Below, one piece after another: positions 1-11,332 of a DNA stretch of 64,000 nt (positions are counted from its first letter, which is position 1; every line of letters begins with the position of its first letter). Origin of the DNA: Linepithema humile (taxonomy: Eukaryota > Arthropoda > Insecta > Hymenoptera > Formicidae); NCBI RefSeq assembly GCF_040581485.1, contig NC_090129.1:23938764-24002763 (forward strand), in the 5' to 3' direction. The position numbers and the translations under genes were made by a program. The notes below the pieces were generated by a model. It was not told where the DNA came from. It was given only the letters and a program-made list of their open reading frames with translations, and made no database searches.

Positions 1-1188
1 AGATAAAATTTCCCTAACGATATTTTAAATTATAAATGTATTTTAATAAATTATTTTTTGTATCAAAAGCCGTGTCGTAATATTATTTTTATTCAAATAT
101 ATCATTCGAATATCAAATTAAAATTTTTTTTAAATGAAACAAATTTCAACAAACGACATTATTTTAAACACGCGCAAAAGCTAATACAATACGAGAAATA
201 GTACGCGAGTCGAATACTTTCGTAACTCTAAACGGGTATTCGTGCGCAAGCAATACGAATTGGAATCTTATATCGCATGAATGAATACCTTCTTCTATTG
301 TATCCTGTTTACAACACGCATTAAAATAATGTAACTGGATAATTATGAGATGTCTTATGTCTTTCGATACTCGAACCAAAATATCGGCAATAAATAAAAA
401 TCCAGATTATAAATCAATAAAAAAAATTGAGCTGAAATAAATAATAAATTTAAAAAGTATTAAGAATAAATTGAGATTTCAAGAATTGATTTTTCGACTG
501 GAAACTAAAATTTCAAGGTGCGAATTTTCAAGAATATGTTCTACAATATTTCCTGCATTTTTTTACTTATATATAATGAAGCATAAAATTCCAAATTTCG
601 CATTCCAATTAAACGTTAAAAAATTACTGGCAAGGAACGCGGAGATGTTTTCAAAAGCGCGGAAAAGAATTCAAGTTGGAAAAACGTCGAAAACGTCGAA
701 AACACTGATAAAGTATGTAAAATACACGCGCACCTGAAAACGCGTGTAATACACAATTGTTTTCGACATGGTTTTATCACCTCGAATTATGTACTATCGA
801 ATCCCAAGGTCGCGCCATAAAATTATCCGCACCGTTCCAGTTTTACGAGTCTCTCTCCCTCACCCCGTTCCTCGTCCTCCGCCGCTCGTGAACGAGACGT
901 GTCGAAAGCGATTACATATTCTCGTACGAGCAGAAGCGACGTAATCCGCCGGATTTTCCAACGTCTCTCGCGTTCCTTGCCACAATAAGAGTCAAGAGGT
1001 ATTGCGTGTGCGTGATATTTCTGATCATACTCGGGCAAAGCGATATATATGTATTGTATGATTTTCGATCATTTATCACAATCACACGCCAGTAAGAAAC
1101 GAGATGCACTCGCGGGAGGCAATGCAGCGGAATGCGCTCCAAAAAAAAGCGAAAGCAAGGTTATATCTCGCTTCGGGATTGAACTTAC
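1..1188 (-). other. Probable first intron of the epsin-related gene; no coding sequence seen
   Basis: This stretch follows the splice donor (GTAAGT on the minus strand) at 1188-1187 of the ENTH-type first exon. If that exon call is right, the stretch is the start of its first intron. The first 760 bases are AT-rich and open frames here are short and unlike any family I know. I looked for the next ENTH-domain exon on the minus strand and did not find it, so it must lie beyond the left edge. Confidence 0.5.
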
Positions 1189-1238
1189 GCCTTGTCCATC
1201 AGCTCCCGCACTTTCCACATGTTCATCATCGCGTTCAT
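1189..1238 (-). CDS. lqfR: First coding exon of an epsin-related ENTH-domain protein (CLINT1 / lqfR type), partial
   Basis: Read on the minus strand, the exon gives MNAMMNMWKVRELMDKA and ends in codon phase 2 at a GTAAGT donor. The run MWKVRELxDKA matches the conserved start of the ENTH domain in epsin-related proteins (clathrin interactor 1 in vertebrates, liquid facets-related in Drosophila). These bind phosphoinositides and clathrin and work in trans-Golgi to endosome traffic. An in-frame TGA stop lies directly before the first ATG, so translation begins at 1238 or at one of the downstream in-frame ATGs (1229, 1226 or 1220); the last gives MWKVRELMDKA. Only 16 codons are visible and the rest of the gene is off the left edge. 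The match is short, so the family call rests on one motif plus the donor. The gene is head to head with the RhoGAP gene, with about 580 bp between start codons. Confidence 0.72.
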
Positions 1239-1817
1239 TCACAGCACAGGCCTACAAGGACAGTTTTTATCTATCCGCACGATACCCTTTCGACGAAACG
1301 CTATTGACAGCACGTCGCCAGATAGTCGCCAGATGTTTTTCCGAGCATCTGATATCACCACGGCGAACAGAACGTCACCAGGCGGTAGCCATGTTATCCC
1401 TTCCACGTTTACACACACCTCGCAGCGGTCACAGGTGTCTTCCGTTGTCATGCCCGTGCATGGCGTAAAGTTTTGTATGGCATAGACCATGTATTGATGC
1501 AGAAAAAAACTCAAAAGCGACAAACTAGAGGGAGCCGTCCAGTAAAGCCCGTATCAAACTACGCATTGAACTACTGACTTTAGACAAATGTTGCACGCTT
1601 AGCGTCTGGCCAATCAGAACAATGAGAGTACTTTTGTCCTATTCGATCAAAGTACTTGTAATTCCCTATACGAATCTTTTCGAAACAAACGATTCACATC
1701 TGGATATTCGTAGATAATGCATTTGTATTTTTTTACGCGTGTGGTATCACTGCCGAAATCGGACATTCAACATGTAAGAGCGCGTTTAAATTGTTGTACG
1801 AGTCGCTAATCACAACG
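1239..1817. promoter_or_regulatory. Shared divergent promoter region between the epsin-related and RhoGAP genes
   Basis: Two start codons point away from each other across about 580 bp. A CCAAT box in the sequence GGCCAATCAGA lies at 1610-1614, and I see no clear TATA box on either strand. This layout fits a bidirectional housekeeping promoter. The 5' UTRs of both genes must lie here unless they are spliced. Transcription start sites cannot be placed from sequence alone. Confidence 0.5.
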
Positions 1818-4800
1818 ATGGCAGATTTTAACGATGGAGTGGACGGAAAGTTGGCTTTCAGAATGCGAAAAGTCAACCCCGAACAGTTTCACACGCTTGT
1901 GAAAATGCACCTGTCCTTCGAATTGGATCTTAATACGGAAGAGTAAGCGATATCCGGCCTCTTATCACCTGCATTAACGTTTCTTGATATCGTGCTTCGA
2001 ATAGTAAACTCTAGTTTTGTGTTTCATTGACTTTCTCTTTCGGTTTTGTTGACAACGCTCGACCGCTGACTTATTAGCTGTAAATGATGATAAGAGCGAA
2101 CTATTGTTATAATATTGTTATAAAAGCATTAATAGTAAAATGTCATGTAATACATATTTTGATTGACTTTTTCAGCAGCGATGGTATTACTGAGAAAGCA
2201 AGACTGAAAAAATGGGGTCTTTTAAGCTTCGCCAAGAAGTCTAAGTCGTCAGTAAGTTTAGAAAAGGGCACAGAAGGTGTTATGTTATCTGAAGATGGCA
2301 TAAATCAAGTGACACAATTGATAGATTATTTGTCCCAAGAACAAAGTAAGTAAGGATATCGAATGATGTGAATGTAACGGAGTTAAATGTATTTCTCTTT
2401 TCTCAATACAGACATCGTACAAGAGGGAATATTTCGACGTACTGGAAAGTTAACGAGGCAACAGGATTTAAAGACAGCTATGTCTCAAGGTGTATCTTTA
2501 GATCTTGACGATGGTCGGTTTAGTGTGCACGACTGTGCCTCAGTGTTGAAAGGATTCCTGTCAGAATTATCAGAACCACTTCTGACAGATTTACATTATC
2601 CAGCACATTGCCAGATAGCTGGTAATAAAAAAAAGCATACATATGTATATATAACATGTTTGCTATGACCATAAATTAAATTATTTACATAAGTAAATTA
2701 TTCATAGAATTATGCAGCTTGGATGGGAAGACAAATGATGCCAGATTGTTGAGTTCATTACAACTACTTCTTCTGCTTTTGCCACCTCCTAATAGAATTT
2801 TGCTCAAAGCTATTCTCACTTTGTTAAATAAGACTGCAAGTTATGAGCATAGCAACAAAATGAATAGCGACACACTGGCCACTCTCTTCACGCCGCATTT
2901 ATTGTGTCCACGAAGATTGTCACCTGAAGCCTTGCATATTAATTCGCAGAATCTGTCGTGTCTAGTTGCATTTATGATTAGAAAAGGAACAGAGTTTTTT
3001 GAGATCCCACCGAAATTGGCTACAGATATAAGAGCGTACTGGGTGGAACAAGAAAGAAAATTGTTGAGCCCGAAGAAGACTGACGTAAGTTTAAAATTTA
3101 CAGCAATATTCTATCTTACTTTTTGCACACTAAGAAAGATTTACAATTACAGTTGAACGAGTCGATACCAGACGCAACTAGTACAGCTCACACTGTATTC
3201 AGTTTTGTCGATCGCAATTTAACGGCGAAAGCGAATTCTACGCAAGATACTCAAGCAGCTTTGGCTCAGCTATATGCTCACATACAAGCTATGCCGGAAT
3301 CAGCCAAGAAGCGGCGGCTCGTGAAACAGTTTAACAAAGAAAACGGACAAGGTACACCTAGGCACGTGAAGAATTGTAAAACCAAGAGTCTTGGAGATTC
3401 TATCAAGAAACACATCTTTCAAAAGAAAATCTTGGGCCACAAAAAGTTTGTTGACAACGCTGGATGCAATATTACTAGATCGAGCAGCGAAGAAAATATA
3501 TTGGCAACGGTGAGATTCTTTATATTTTTTCATTGTATGTTTATTATGTGTCTTTAACAATAGCACGTTTACTCTTATCTAATATCTTTTTTCGCATGTA
3601 CTATACAGAAATTGGAAGATTCGTTGCTTCCAGCAAGAACACTTCTTAGCAAATCAAACGATGAACTTAGTACGGATACCTGTAATACAATCGATAATGA
3701 TCTTTTACAAGCCAAACACATGAGTAGTGATAGCCTTAATAATGAAACTTTGACAAGTTATAAAGTAAAAAGCAAGCTGTGTGATCAATCTCCAGATATG
3801 AGAGACGAGCTAGATGGAAAAAGTGTGCATGATGCAAAACAGAGTTTAGGTTCGATGGAACTCGGTATGGCTACAAGTTTACAAGAAACGAACGCAATGA
3901 CCAGCGACAATGGTGAATCTAATGCTGGCAAATTGACGCGTCAACTAAGTGAGCCACCCGACATGTATTCCACTCACAATGTAATTCACTGTGATAACTC
4001 GTTAACAAATAATACCGAGTTAGTGCGGCAAAAATCGGAACCAATGCTTTCATTTACCGTAATGACGAATGTACAAACCCCCCCTTTGAAGACTTGTACA
4101 CCGAGCATGAAATCGTCTGAAACTACTTTGAATGTTGAACCCTGTACCGAAAACGCATGTACACGTAATTTACAATCTCCGATTGTTAGAAGTCGATTCA
4201 GAAATGTGTATGCTGTTCACACATCAACACCGTCAAGTTTATTGCGACAAAGCTTGGCCACTAACGATTACATCTTGACTCCTATTACTAACAGCGACAA
4301 AAGCATGAGTCCGATTACACAAAGCGCAACAAAAATGACAAAAGCCATGCAGGTATATAAATTTGAAATATTATATATATATATAATAATTAGAAATATA
4401 ATGCTAGAATTATATGTAACGCAATTAAAACTATATTAATTTGTAACAGGAAACAATGATGACTCCACGCTCCAGGAAGCCAGTAATGATCGTTTCAACT
4501 TCGAGTCTTTGCAATCTCGTTACTGGCAACAACGGCTGTAATTCGCATGGATCGAATCTAGACGTGGTGGGTGCAATGAATTACGCTTCCATTTTAGAGG
4601 AATCTCAGACGTACAACAGTACAGACAATGCAGAGGCGCTGCCTTGTGCGAAAGATATTGAAAATAAAGAAAACAATGGATTGGATACACTTGGAAAGCA
4701 CAACTGTGTGCAGTCCGTCGCAAATTGTTGCGCCTGTACGCAACAAAGTTCGATGTCTATAACGAGCACGTTTAGAGAATATTTATTGTCGAGAAGCGTC

Positions 4801-5175
4801 TTAACAGCCAGTCCTGTTGATCTCAGTTTTACATCGCGGACAGGCGATTTCGAGCAGTCGGAATCCGACTTGAATCTTTTAAACGATGATACACTGTCTG
4901 ATAGTTTATTGTGTTGTTTGGACGGTAATCAACCAGAATCTGACACTTCTGGCATAGCATCCGGCAGCACGAATAGTGCGAATAATTCCACTGAAAAGAT
5001 GGAAGAATTTCCTTCTCCGAGAAAACGTGGGACTAGCTTGCAACGAAATGATTCTAAAAGATCCACAAGAGACAGCGTGGCTAAGAGTTCGAAAGGCGAA
5101 GAACTCAAATCGCGAAATGAATCGACACTAAACCCTGCAAAAACGCAGGATAGCTTCCAAGAGACGTCATTTTAA
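1818..5175 (+). CDS. RhoGAP54D: RhoGAP-domain protein, ARHGAP19 / RhoGAP54D family, seven coding exons
   Basis: Coding exons are 1818-1942, 2176-2345, 2412-2621, 2708-3084, 3153-3509, 3609-4352 and 4450-5175. All have GT-AG borders and matching phases, giving 902 residues. The product should stimulate GTP hydrolysis by a Rho-family GTPase; vertebrate ARHGAP19 acts on RhoA. The GAP domain spans about residues 75-260. It contains the arginine-finger motif EGIFRRTG (Arg107), Lys145 in VLKGFLSELSEPLLT, and NKM at 218-220. A second ARHGAP19-like block, MPESAKKRRLVKQFNKEN, is at residues 341-358. The remaining 500 or so residues (exons 6 and 7) are Ser/Thr/Asn-rich and look disordered, making this protein much longer than vertebrate ARHGAP19. 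The usual Asn of the NLA motif is Thr224 here. The start at 1818 is the first ATG in the exon that opens this frame. A poly(A) signal follows at 5663. Confidence 0.92.
2171..2178 (+). promoter_or_regulatory. Tandem (NAGNAG) splice acceptor at RhoGAP exon 2
   Basis: The acceptor reads TTTTTCAGCAG, so splicing can occur after 2175 or after 2178. Both keep the reading frame and differ only by one Ser residue (Asp-Ser-Asp versus Asp-Asp at the junction). NAGNAG acceptors are a known source of one-residue isoforms. Exon coordinates in the gene entry use the upstream AG. Confidence 0.6.
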
Positions 5176-5662
5176 TTTATCAAGATTCATTAATTATTGT
5201 CATTAGTATATCGTTGAGTATAAATAAGTTTTCATACTTTGTTATAAGTATACTTTAAGGAGAAAGAGACTCGTGTCATTAATTTAGGTTTATCAGTATG
5301 CTTATATATAGTTTTGTTTCGAGTATGAATCAACTGTGCAACTTGGATTACTGTGTAATTGGATTATTTATTATTTTTATGGAAAATTATAAATCATTAT
5401 TATATATTGCATTTAATGCAAGATGCTTAAAAAATTTTCTTTTTGTTTTCATGACAATCTTGATAAAAATATCTGCAAAAGCTAAGCAAGACTATTGCTA
5501 GATGCAATTCAGTATTTTTCTAATCATATATATTTTTCTAATTCATGTTAAAACTTCCAAATTTTGCATAATATTGTATCCTTCGATAACAAGTGTAATG
5601 TAATGATTCTTGTAAAAGAACAAGTTTCTCCATTGCACACAAAGTTTGTTAATATATTTATA

Positions 5663-5668
5663 AATAAA
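5663..5668 (+). terminator. Poly(A) signal AATAAA, RhoGAP gene
   Basis: A canonical AATAAA lies 488 bp downstream of the RhoGAP stop codon on the coding strand, and is the likely cleavage signal. Its distance from the opposing LSM1 signal is about 150 bp. Confidence 0.6.
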
Positions 5669-5814
5669 ACTAAATTATATAAAACGATTTATAATATGAC
5701 ATTTTTCTTACAAACCATGATTCCTGACAAAACATTTTAAGAATCACTTAAAATTAATGTATGTGCTATATATGCGAAATAATGTATGTACATTTAATTA
5801 AGATATATTATTCT

Positions 5815-5820
5815 TTTATT
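5815..5820 (-). terminator. Poly(A) signal AATAAA, LSM1 gene
   Basis: TTTATT on the plus strand reads AATAAA on the minus strand, about 180 bp beyond the LSM1 stop codon. Other AT-rich hexamers lie nearby, so the exact signal is uncertain. Confidence 0.45.
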
Positions 5821-5999
5821 TTTACATAAATATAAATAAAATAATTTTGAAATTTTATCTTCAACTTTAGTAATAGGCAAAAGAAAAATAGTCTAAAGAA
5901 AGATAATGCACTATTATAAATCTCATATAGTAGTTATATTTTTAATAATTGTAAATTAATTAAAGTCCATACAAAAAACAGAATAGATACACTTGTAGG

Positions 6000-6862
6000 T
6001 CAATACATATCCTCATGACTTAAATCTGGTATGTACGAGAAACCTCTCTCTTTCAAAGCTTTGTTCATTCGCTTCTTCTGTTCTTGCTTCGATTCTTGTT
6101 CACGCCTTTGAGCATCCAAAATTTCATCTACTGTCACCTTTTTTAATGGTAAAACCTTTTCCTTTTCTCTGTCCTATAACGGAAGTGTTCATTTAAGCAT
6201 CGTATAGATATGCATTAGTGAAATTATAATGAATATTCTTTTTATTCATAAAATAAATTACTATTTCTTACTATTTCTCCTAACAGTACAACATTTTCTC
6301 CTCTCACTATGAAAATACCTCTCGGGATATCACCATACTCTTCGCCAACATGAATTCTCTCGATGGTACTTTGAAGTACTATATTAGCAAATTGGTCAAC
6401 ACTTTTGAGATATCCAATTAATGTTCTGCCATCTCTCAACAGAACCATAAGTTTTTCTAGACAAGAAGTGAATATAATGTGATTGAAAAACAGGCTAATA
6501 ATAAATATATTTTTGTACCAAACAACTATCAGCAAAAAAGTTTTATTTTGTACAATAAAAATACAAATTTATCGTGTTTTAGATTTTTTTTGTCTAAAAA
6601 TCTTTATTAAATTTCAAATGTGTCATTTTATTAGAGTTCACAAGAATTTAACTTTATAATTGTTACTTTATTGATTATTAAATAATTAATTTATAGTATT
6701 TTATATAATGTGCAAGGAAAGATAAGAGTGATTAAGTAAAAAGAATATAATTGTAAAAAATATAATAAAATACCAGTGAGATTCATAAATACACAAACAC
6801 CTACTCTCGAGTTCTTCGAGTAGCGACGCTGTTCCTGGTGGCAATTCATTAGCTTCATTCAT
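6000..6862 (-). CDS. LSM1: LSM1, U6 snRNA-associated Sm-like protein; three coding exons
   Basis: Coding exons on the minus strand are 6862-6805, 6456-6272 and 6173-6000, with GT-AG borders and matching phases. The protein is 138 residues, close to the usual 130-odd for LSM1. It is a subunit of the cytoplasmic LSM1-7 ring, which binds the 3' end of oligoadenylated mRNA and with Pat1 promotes decapping and 5'-3' decay in P-bodies. The Sm fold covers about residues 8-81. The Sm1 part contains LLRDGRTLIGYLKSVDQFAN (25-44) and the Sm2 part IVRGENVVLLGEI (69-81). The charged C-terminal tail ending in GFSYIPDLSHEDMY is typical of LSM1 and separates it from LSM8. The ATG at 6862 opens MNEANELPPGTASLLEELE, matching the family start. 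It converges with the RhoGAP gene. Confidence 0.97.
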
Positions 6863-9800
6863 TTTGTCAGATTAAATTAAGTCAACAAAAAAACTGAACA
6901 ATTATTATAAATTTTTTCCAATTTCAATAACTGACGTCCACTTTAGTTCACTCACTGTCTTGGCTAAACAATATACCTTCTACGAATTCTATGATCCAAC
7001 TAAAGAACTAGAAAGACACAAGTGTCGATAAGATAGATTGCGTTTTTATTCACGGTTGTTATACGAACAAATTTATCAACATTATCATGAAATCATTTGC
7101 AGCAAATGTTTCCTTCTTATTTGTAAAGATGGCGATAATGTTGCATTTAGCAAAAGCGCGGCGAAAAGAATATAACCGTTTACTGCTGTTCACTACTGTT
7201 CGACTTTACGTGCGTCCCTGCAAGCTTTTAATTCGAATAAATCATGTTGACGAAGAGACAGCCTTTTAACATTCCAGTGATAACGCCACGGGTTCTGGTG
7301 AACGAGATTCTCGGTCGCTGTTATTTCTCTTTGTTCAACTTTCATCGATATAGCCCAAGTTTCACGTCCGGCAGTTCCCGAAAAAATCATTTGAAACCGT
7401 CATCAATTTGGTGAGTCAATATTGCAAATTTAATTATTATCTAAGATACATTGTAATATATTTTGATATTCATAGCGTTATACATATATTTCTAACGATA
7501 TTGCGATAATGAGATATTTTTATAATATTTCTGCAATTTTGCTATTCTGTACGAGCATTTATTTAACTCATTTTTAACCTAAAATGTAACTGCGATCGTA
7601 GTAATACGCCAAAAAGTCTAACATATGTAGGTTAGAGGCATTTTTCAATCTATTAAAACAATGCAATCAGAGTAGCTTTCGAGCTAAGTAAATCCTCGTA
7701 CAGAATAGAATTACAAATATTACAAATATCGCATATCGTAAAAATATTAAATGTCATAAACATTGAATATTGAATCACAAACATTGAATAACATTATAAA
7801 AATTGCCATCTATTTGCACGATTAAAAAATTGACAGTGTATTATAAATCAACTTAATGTAAAAAAAAAGAATTAATAATCCGAAAAAAAAAAAATAAAAA
7901 AAAAATAAATATTTAGTAACAAGAATAGAGTAGCGACAGCGATATCCCACGAATCCGACACGTCTCGCGATGCACCTGGGTCCTCTCGGCGTCGAGAAGA
8001 GCTTACCAGGACTTTGCTTTATGCGGACACTTTATGCCCCCGATTGCGAGCGACACCGGAACGCTCTCAACTTCCCGGCGCCGATCAGGATCCTATTCCG
8101 ATCGCAAAACAAGCGAGAGGAGCGCGCGATTTAATTTAGGGCCGTCGAGAAGCCGCGCCAGCGTGTTTCCCTTGTAGTCTACCGAGTTGGCGGCACGTTT
8201 TAATAATCGCGCTCTCGGCGACGACGCGCTTCCTCGTAAACCAGATCCATCGTTTCGGCGCACGACAAATCTTATCGAGGCGGACCCGATGCACAGTAAT
8301 CTCTTACCGTGCGCGCGTTTAAGCTCTAACCACTTCTACATCGGGGATTTTTGCAAATTATTCGCACATTTCTTTCCCCACATTGCGAATTCATTGATCG
8401 GAGAACGTTGTTGTTCGCATATGTGTGTGATACAATAATTATAAAGGTATGATCGAATTATAAATAAAGAAATAGATCATTATTGCTTTATATCCGTGTG
8501 CAAAGTTACAAGTATAATTTTATAATCGAGTTAGAAATAAATACATAAAACATTTGAATTAAAAGATCAAATATCGTGCATTTGTAATGTATTTAAAATG
8601 CCAAACGCATATTGAATTACATATGACAATATGCGCGCGAGCTTTTTATTTTATACTTGCGAATTATAACGGGTATGAGGGATCACGGTAAAAAGTAGAG
8701 TATCATAAAAAAATTCGGTGGAACGCTGCGCGTTTGGACACCGCATGGATTTCGGCGTGGTCTGTGCGGCTGCATTTGAAATTCAAATAAAGTGATAAGG
8801 TTTACGGCGGCTTAAAGCCGACGGTAACTCCGCAAGAATCACGGGCGCTCTTCGCGCTTCCGAATCGAAAAATGGACTTGTATTAATTCGTGAATTCGAT
8901 CAAATAAATGCGTTTGTTCAAGCGTCCATTACATTAATCTTTCTCGTTCTTACAACACTTGGAATTGTTCGTTTGAAATATAAAGTCGACGCTCGGCTCT
9001 CCATTTGATAACATTAGTATTAGCGGTTTCTCGTGATCTCGCCGTCCAAAAGGTATCAACAGAGCGCGGCTCGATCCCCAACGATAGCTGCACCGTTCCG
9101 CACAAAATCGACCGGGGTCACGAGTCGCGACCGAGTCGTGCCAGATAGGAGTCCGAAACGGTTTAATGCTCGGCAAATGGCGGTCTTGGGAAATTGGCAC
9201 CGCAAACATACAGCGAAACGACGCAAGATTGCAGCGGGCGAGAGGGGAAGGATGGTGGGAGGTCTGCCGGAGCGAGGACGAACCTCTCGGGGGGGAGGGA
9301 AATAGAGGCCACGATCGTTTCGTCTTTAAACGCTTCGTAAAAAAGAGCTGGACACGATTTACGCTTGATTACAGCCCCGACGTGGGTCAAAAGTCGAAAC
9401 GAAATGACTATCGATACCGATGGGAGCGACCGGGAGAGTGGAGAGATTATAGGTAATAATGCGACTAATAATGCGTCCCGATCTTCCCCACCCGGCCCAC
9501 TCTAAAGAGTGCTCAATCGCCGGTTTCCCCTTTCGCCGCTCCATCCGCGACGCAACTACGATTCCCGTTAATCGTTTCGTTTATGCGACCGCGGAAATCA
9601 AGTAAAAGTTTATCGCCCGCGTCACAAATCTAAATTCAAGCGCGATTCACGCCACTTCGGCGTCAATTAGAACGCAGAATCGAGAAGCGGATTGAAATCT
9701 CGGCTCCACACAGACGCGCGATAATCCGCGCGCGTTTATTCGGAATAATGTAAACGTAATAATAATTGGCTTGAGAGGCTGCTCATTCCTTTGTAGATAT

Positions 9801-10134
9801 CGCGTGTACATTGAAAATTGAGCTCGCCAAAATTACATCGATTTTAATTTCCGAAATAAACCAGCTTGCGCGTACCGCTCGTTCCGCGGTTTGCTCAATC
9901 GATCGACTCGCGGCGTCGCATCGACTTTGATCGGCGATGAGAGAGCACGCGGAGCGGATCGCGGACGCGACAATGTTCTCTCGTCCCTCTCGCGCTTTTC
10001 CTTTCTCAATCCCATATTCCAAAATGGCCGTCGACGGCTTGAACGCGCGCGAGTGGAGGCCGCGGAGCAAAAAAGGACAAGCGTAATAACATAGTATCGT
10101 TAATGGCCGGGCAATTTCAACGTGTACGAGTGTG

Positions 10135-10270
10135 CCCTCCCTTTCTCTCCTCCTCTCCCTCCTTCATTTCACCCGCCGCCTCCTCCTTCTCCACCTCTTC
10201 TTTCCTCTCTTCTTCCTCTCTCGGCGTCTCTCTGTCGTTTCTTCCTCTCCCTCGTCCTGTTCCTCTTTCC
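10135..10270 (+). repeat. Long polypyrimidine (C/T) tract
   Basis: The plus strand is almost purely C and T over about 135 bp, with blocks such as CCTCCTCTCCCTCC. It produces overlapping low-complexity Ser/Pro/Leu open frames that should not be taken as genes. Tracts like this can form triplex (H-DNA) structures. Confidence 0.7.
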
Positions 10271-11299
10271 AGCAACATTTCGCTCCTTTCAATCTTTTTT
10301 TCTCGTGCCCCCTGCTCGACGTCGCGCCAACCACCCCGTGTCTCTTTCATGTCGCTGGCGCAGCTTTGCGCTATTCCAAATACACGCGAGTCTTGCTTAA
10401 AGTGGACCGAGTTCATGGATTTCAATGATTACGGACTCGTTAATCCGTCGCTCCTTTTGCGCAATGGCCGCGATCGATTAGGGACAATGATCCCGTCTTC
10501 ACTTTTCTTGACGTTACTCGCTAAATTTGAAATCAAATGGTGCAAGGCGTTAGACGTAGAAAAAGCTCGCTGTTCACTACTCTTTTTAAGTGATAAAGAA
10601 TATATATTTATACAAAATCACTTAGCTGAAGTAAATAAAATATTCGCGCTATTTACTCGTTTGCTCATTTAAAATATAAATTAATCAAGTGTGAAATTTT
10701 TCAGATTCAAGAGATTTAAACTTTGTTTTGTTTCCACGAAAAATAAATATATAATTAACGAAATTAATTTACAAATTATGTAATTTTTTTTTACTTTTAC
10801 GTAGTCTTTTATTTTTGATAAACAATAAAGATAATTAATGTATAAGAAAAAAGTTAAAAATACTAGCAATACAATAAGAGATCGGAGAAAATCTTTATCA
10901 CCAATTGTGTTGAATTTTTCCGTATCAGCAATTAAGCAATAAAGACCAGCTCTGTTTTATGTTTGTGGATATTTTTCGATTCGGGTATCGTTGTTTGCAA
11001 TTGCAGTTGTTACGTACCGTGAATTCTTCATACATCGATTTATCAAACGCGTATCCACTTTTATAGCTGCTGAATTATTCCCGGCGGCGTTGAATATTTA
11101 TTTTACATTTAGAGAGGTGTCATTGTGATTCGGCGCACGACTGAAAATTGAACCCCGTTAAAAAAAGAGAGAGTGAGAGAGAGAGAAAGAGAGAGAAAGA
11201 GAGTAAAATTCCCGATCGCTGTTATAAATGTATAATGAAAAGGACGCGTAATGCACACGTCGCGTCCGTCGCGTCGCATCGCATCGTGTGTCGGACTTG

Positions 11300-11327
<28 letters not shown>
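11300..11327 (+). repeat. Poly(A) run of about 28
   Basis: A homopolymer A run follows a GA-rich microsatellite at about 11166-11204. It could be the scar of a retroposed sequence, but I see no recognisable body upstream and no clear target duplication. Confidence 0.7.

Positions 11328-11332
<5 letters not shown>

Larger units (their letters stand above)
5176..5999. other. Convergent 3' UTRs of RhoGAP and LSM1
   Basis: About 825 bp of AT-rich DNA separates the two facing stop codons. It holds the poly(A) signals of both genes and short open frames with no recognisable protein. I see no additional gene here. Confidence 0.7.

Noticed and set aside
1049..1468. 139-codon plus-strand frame
   Set aside because: It overlaps, antisense, the epsin-related first exon and its leader. 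The composition is unlike a structured protein and no family is recognised.
10103..10672. 189-codon plus-strand frame
   Set aside because: Its first half comes from the polypyrimidine tract (Ser/Pro/Phe runs). No domain, no splice context and no conservation evidence.
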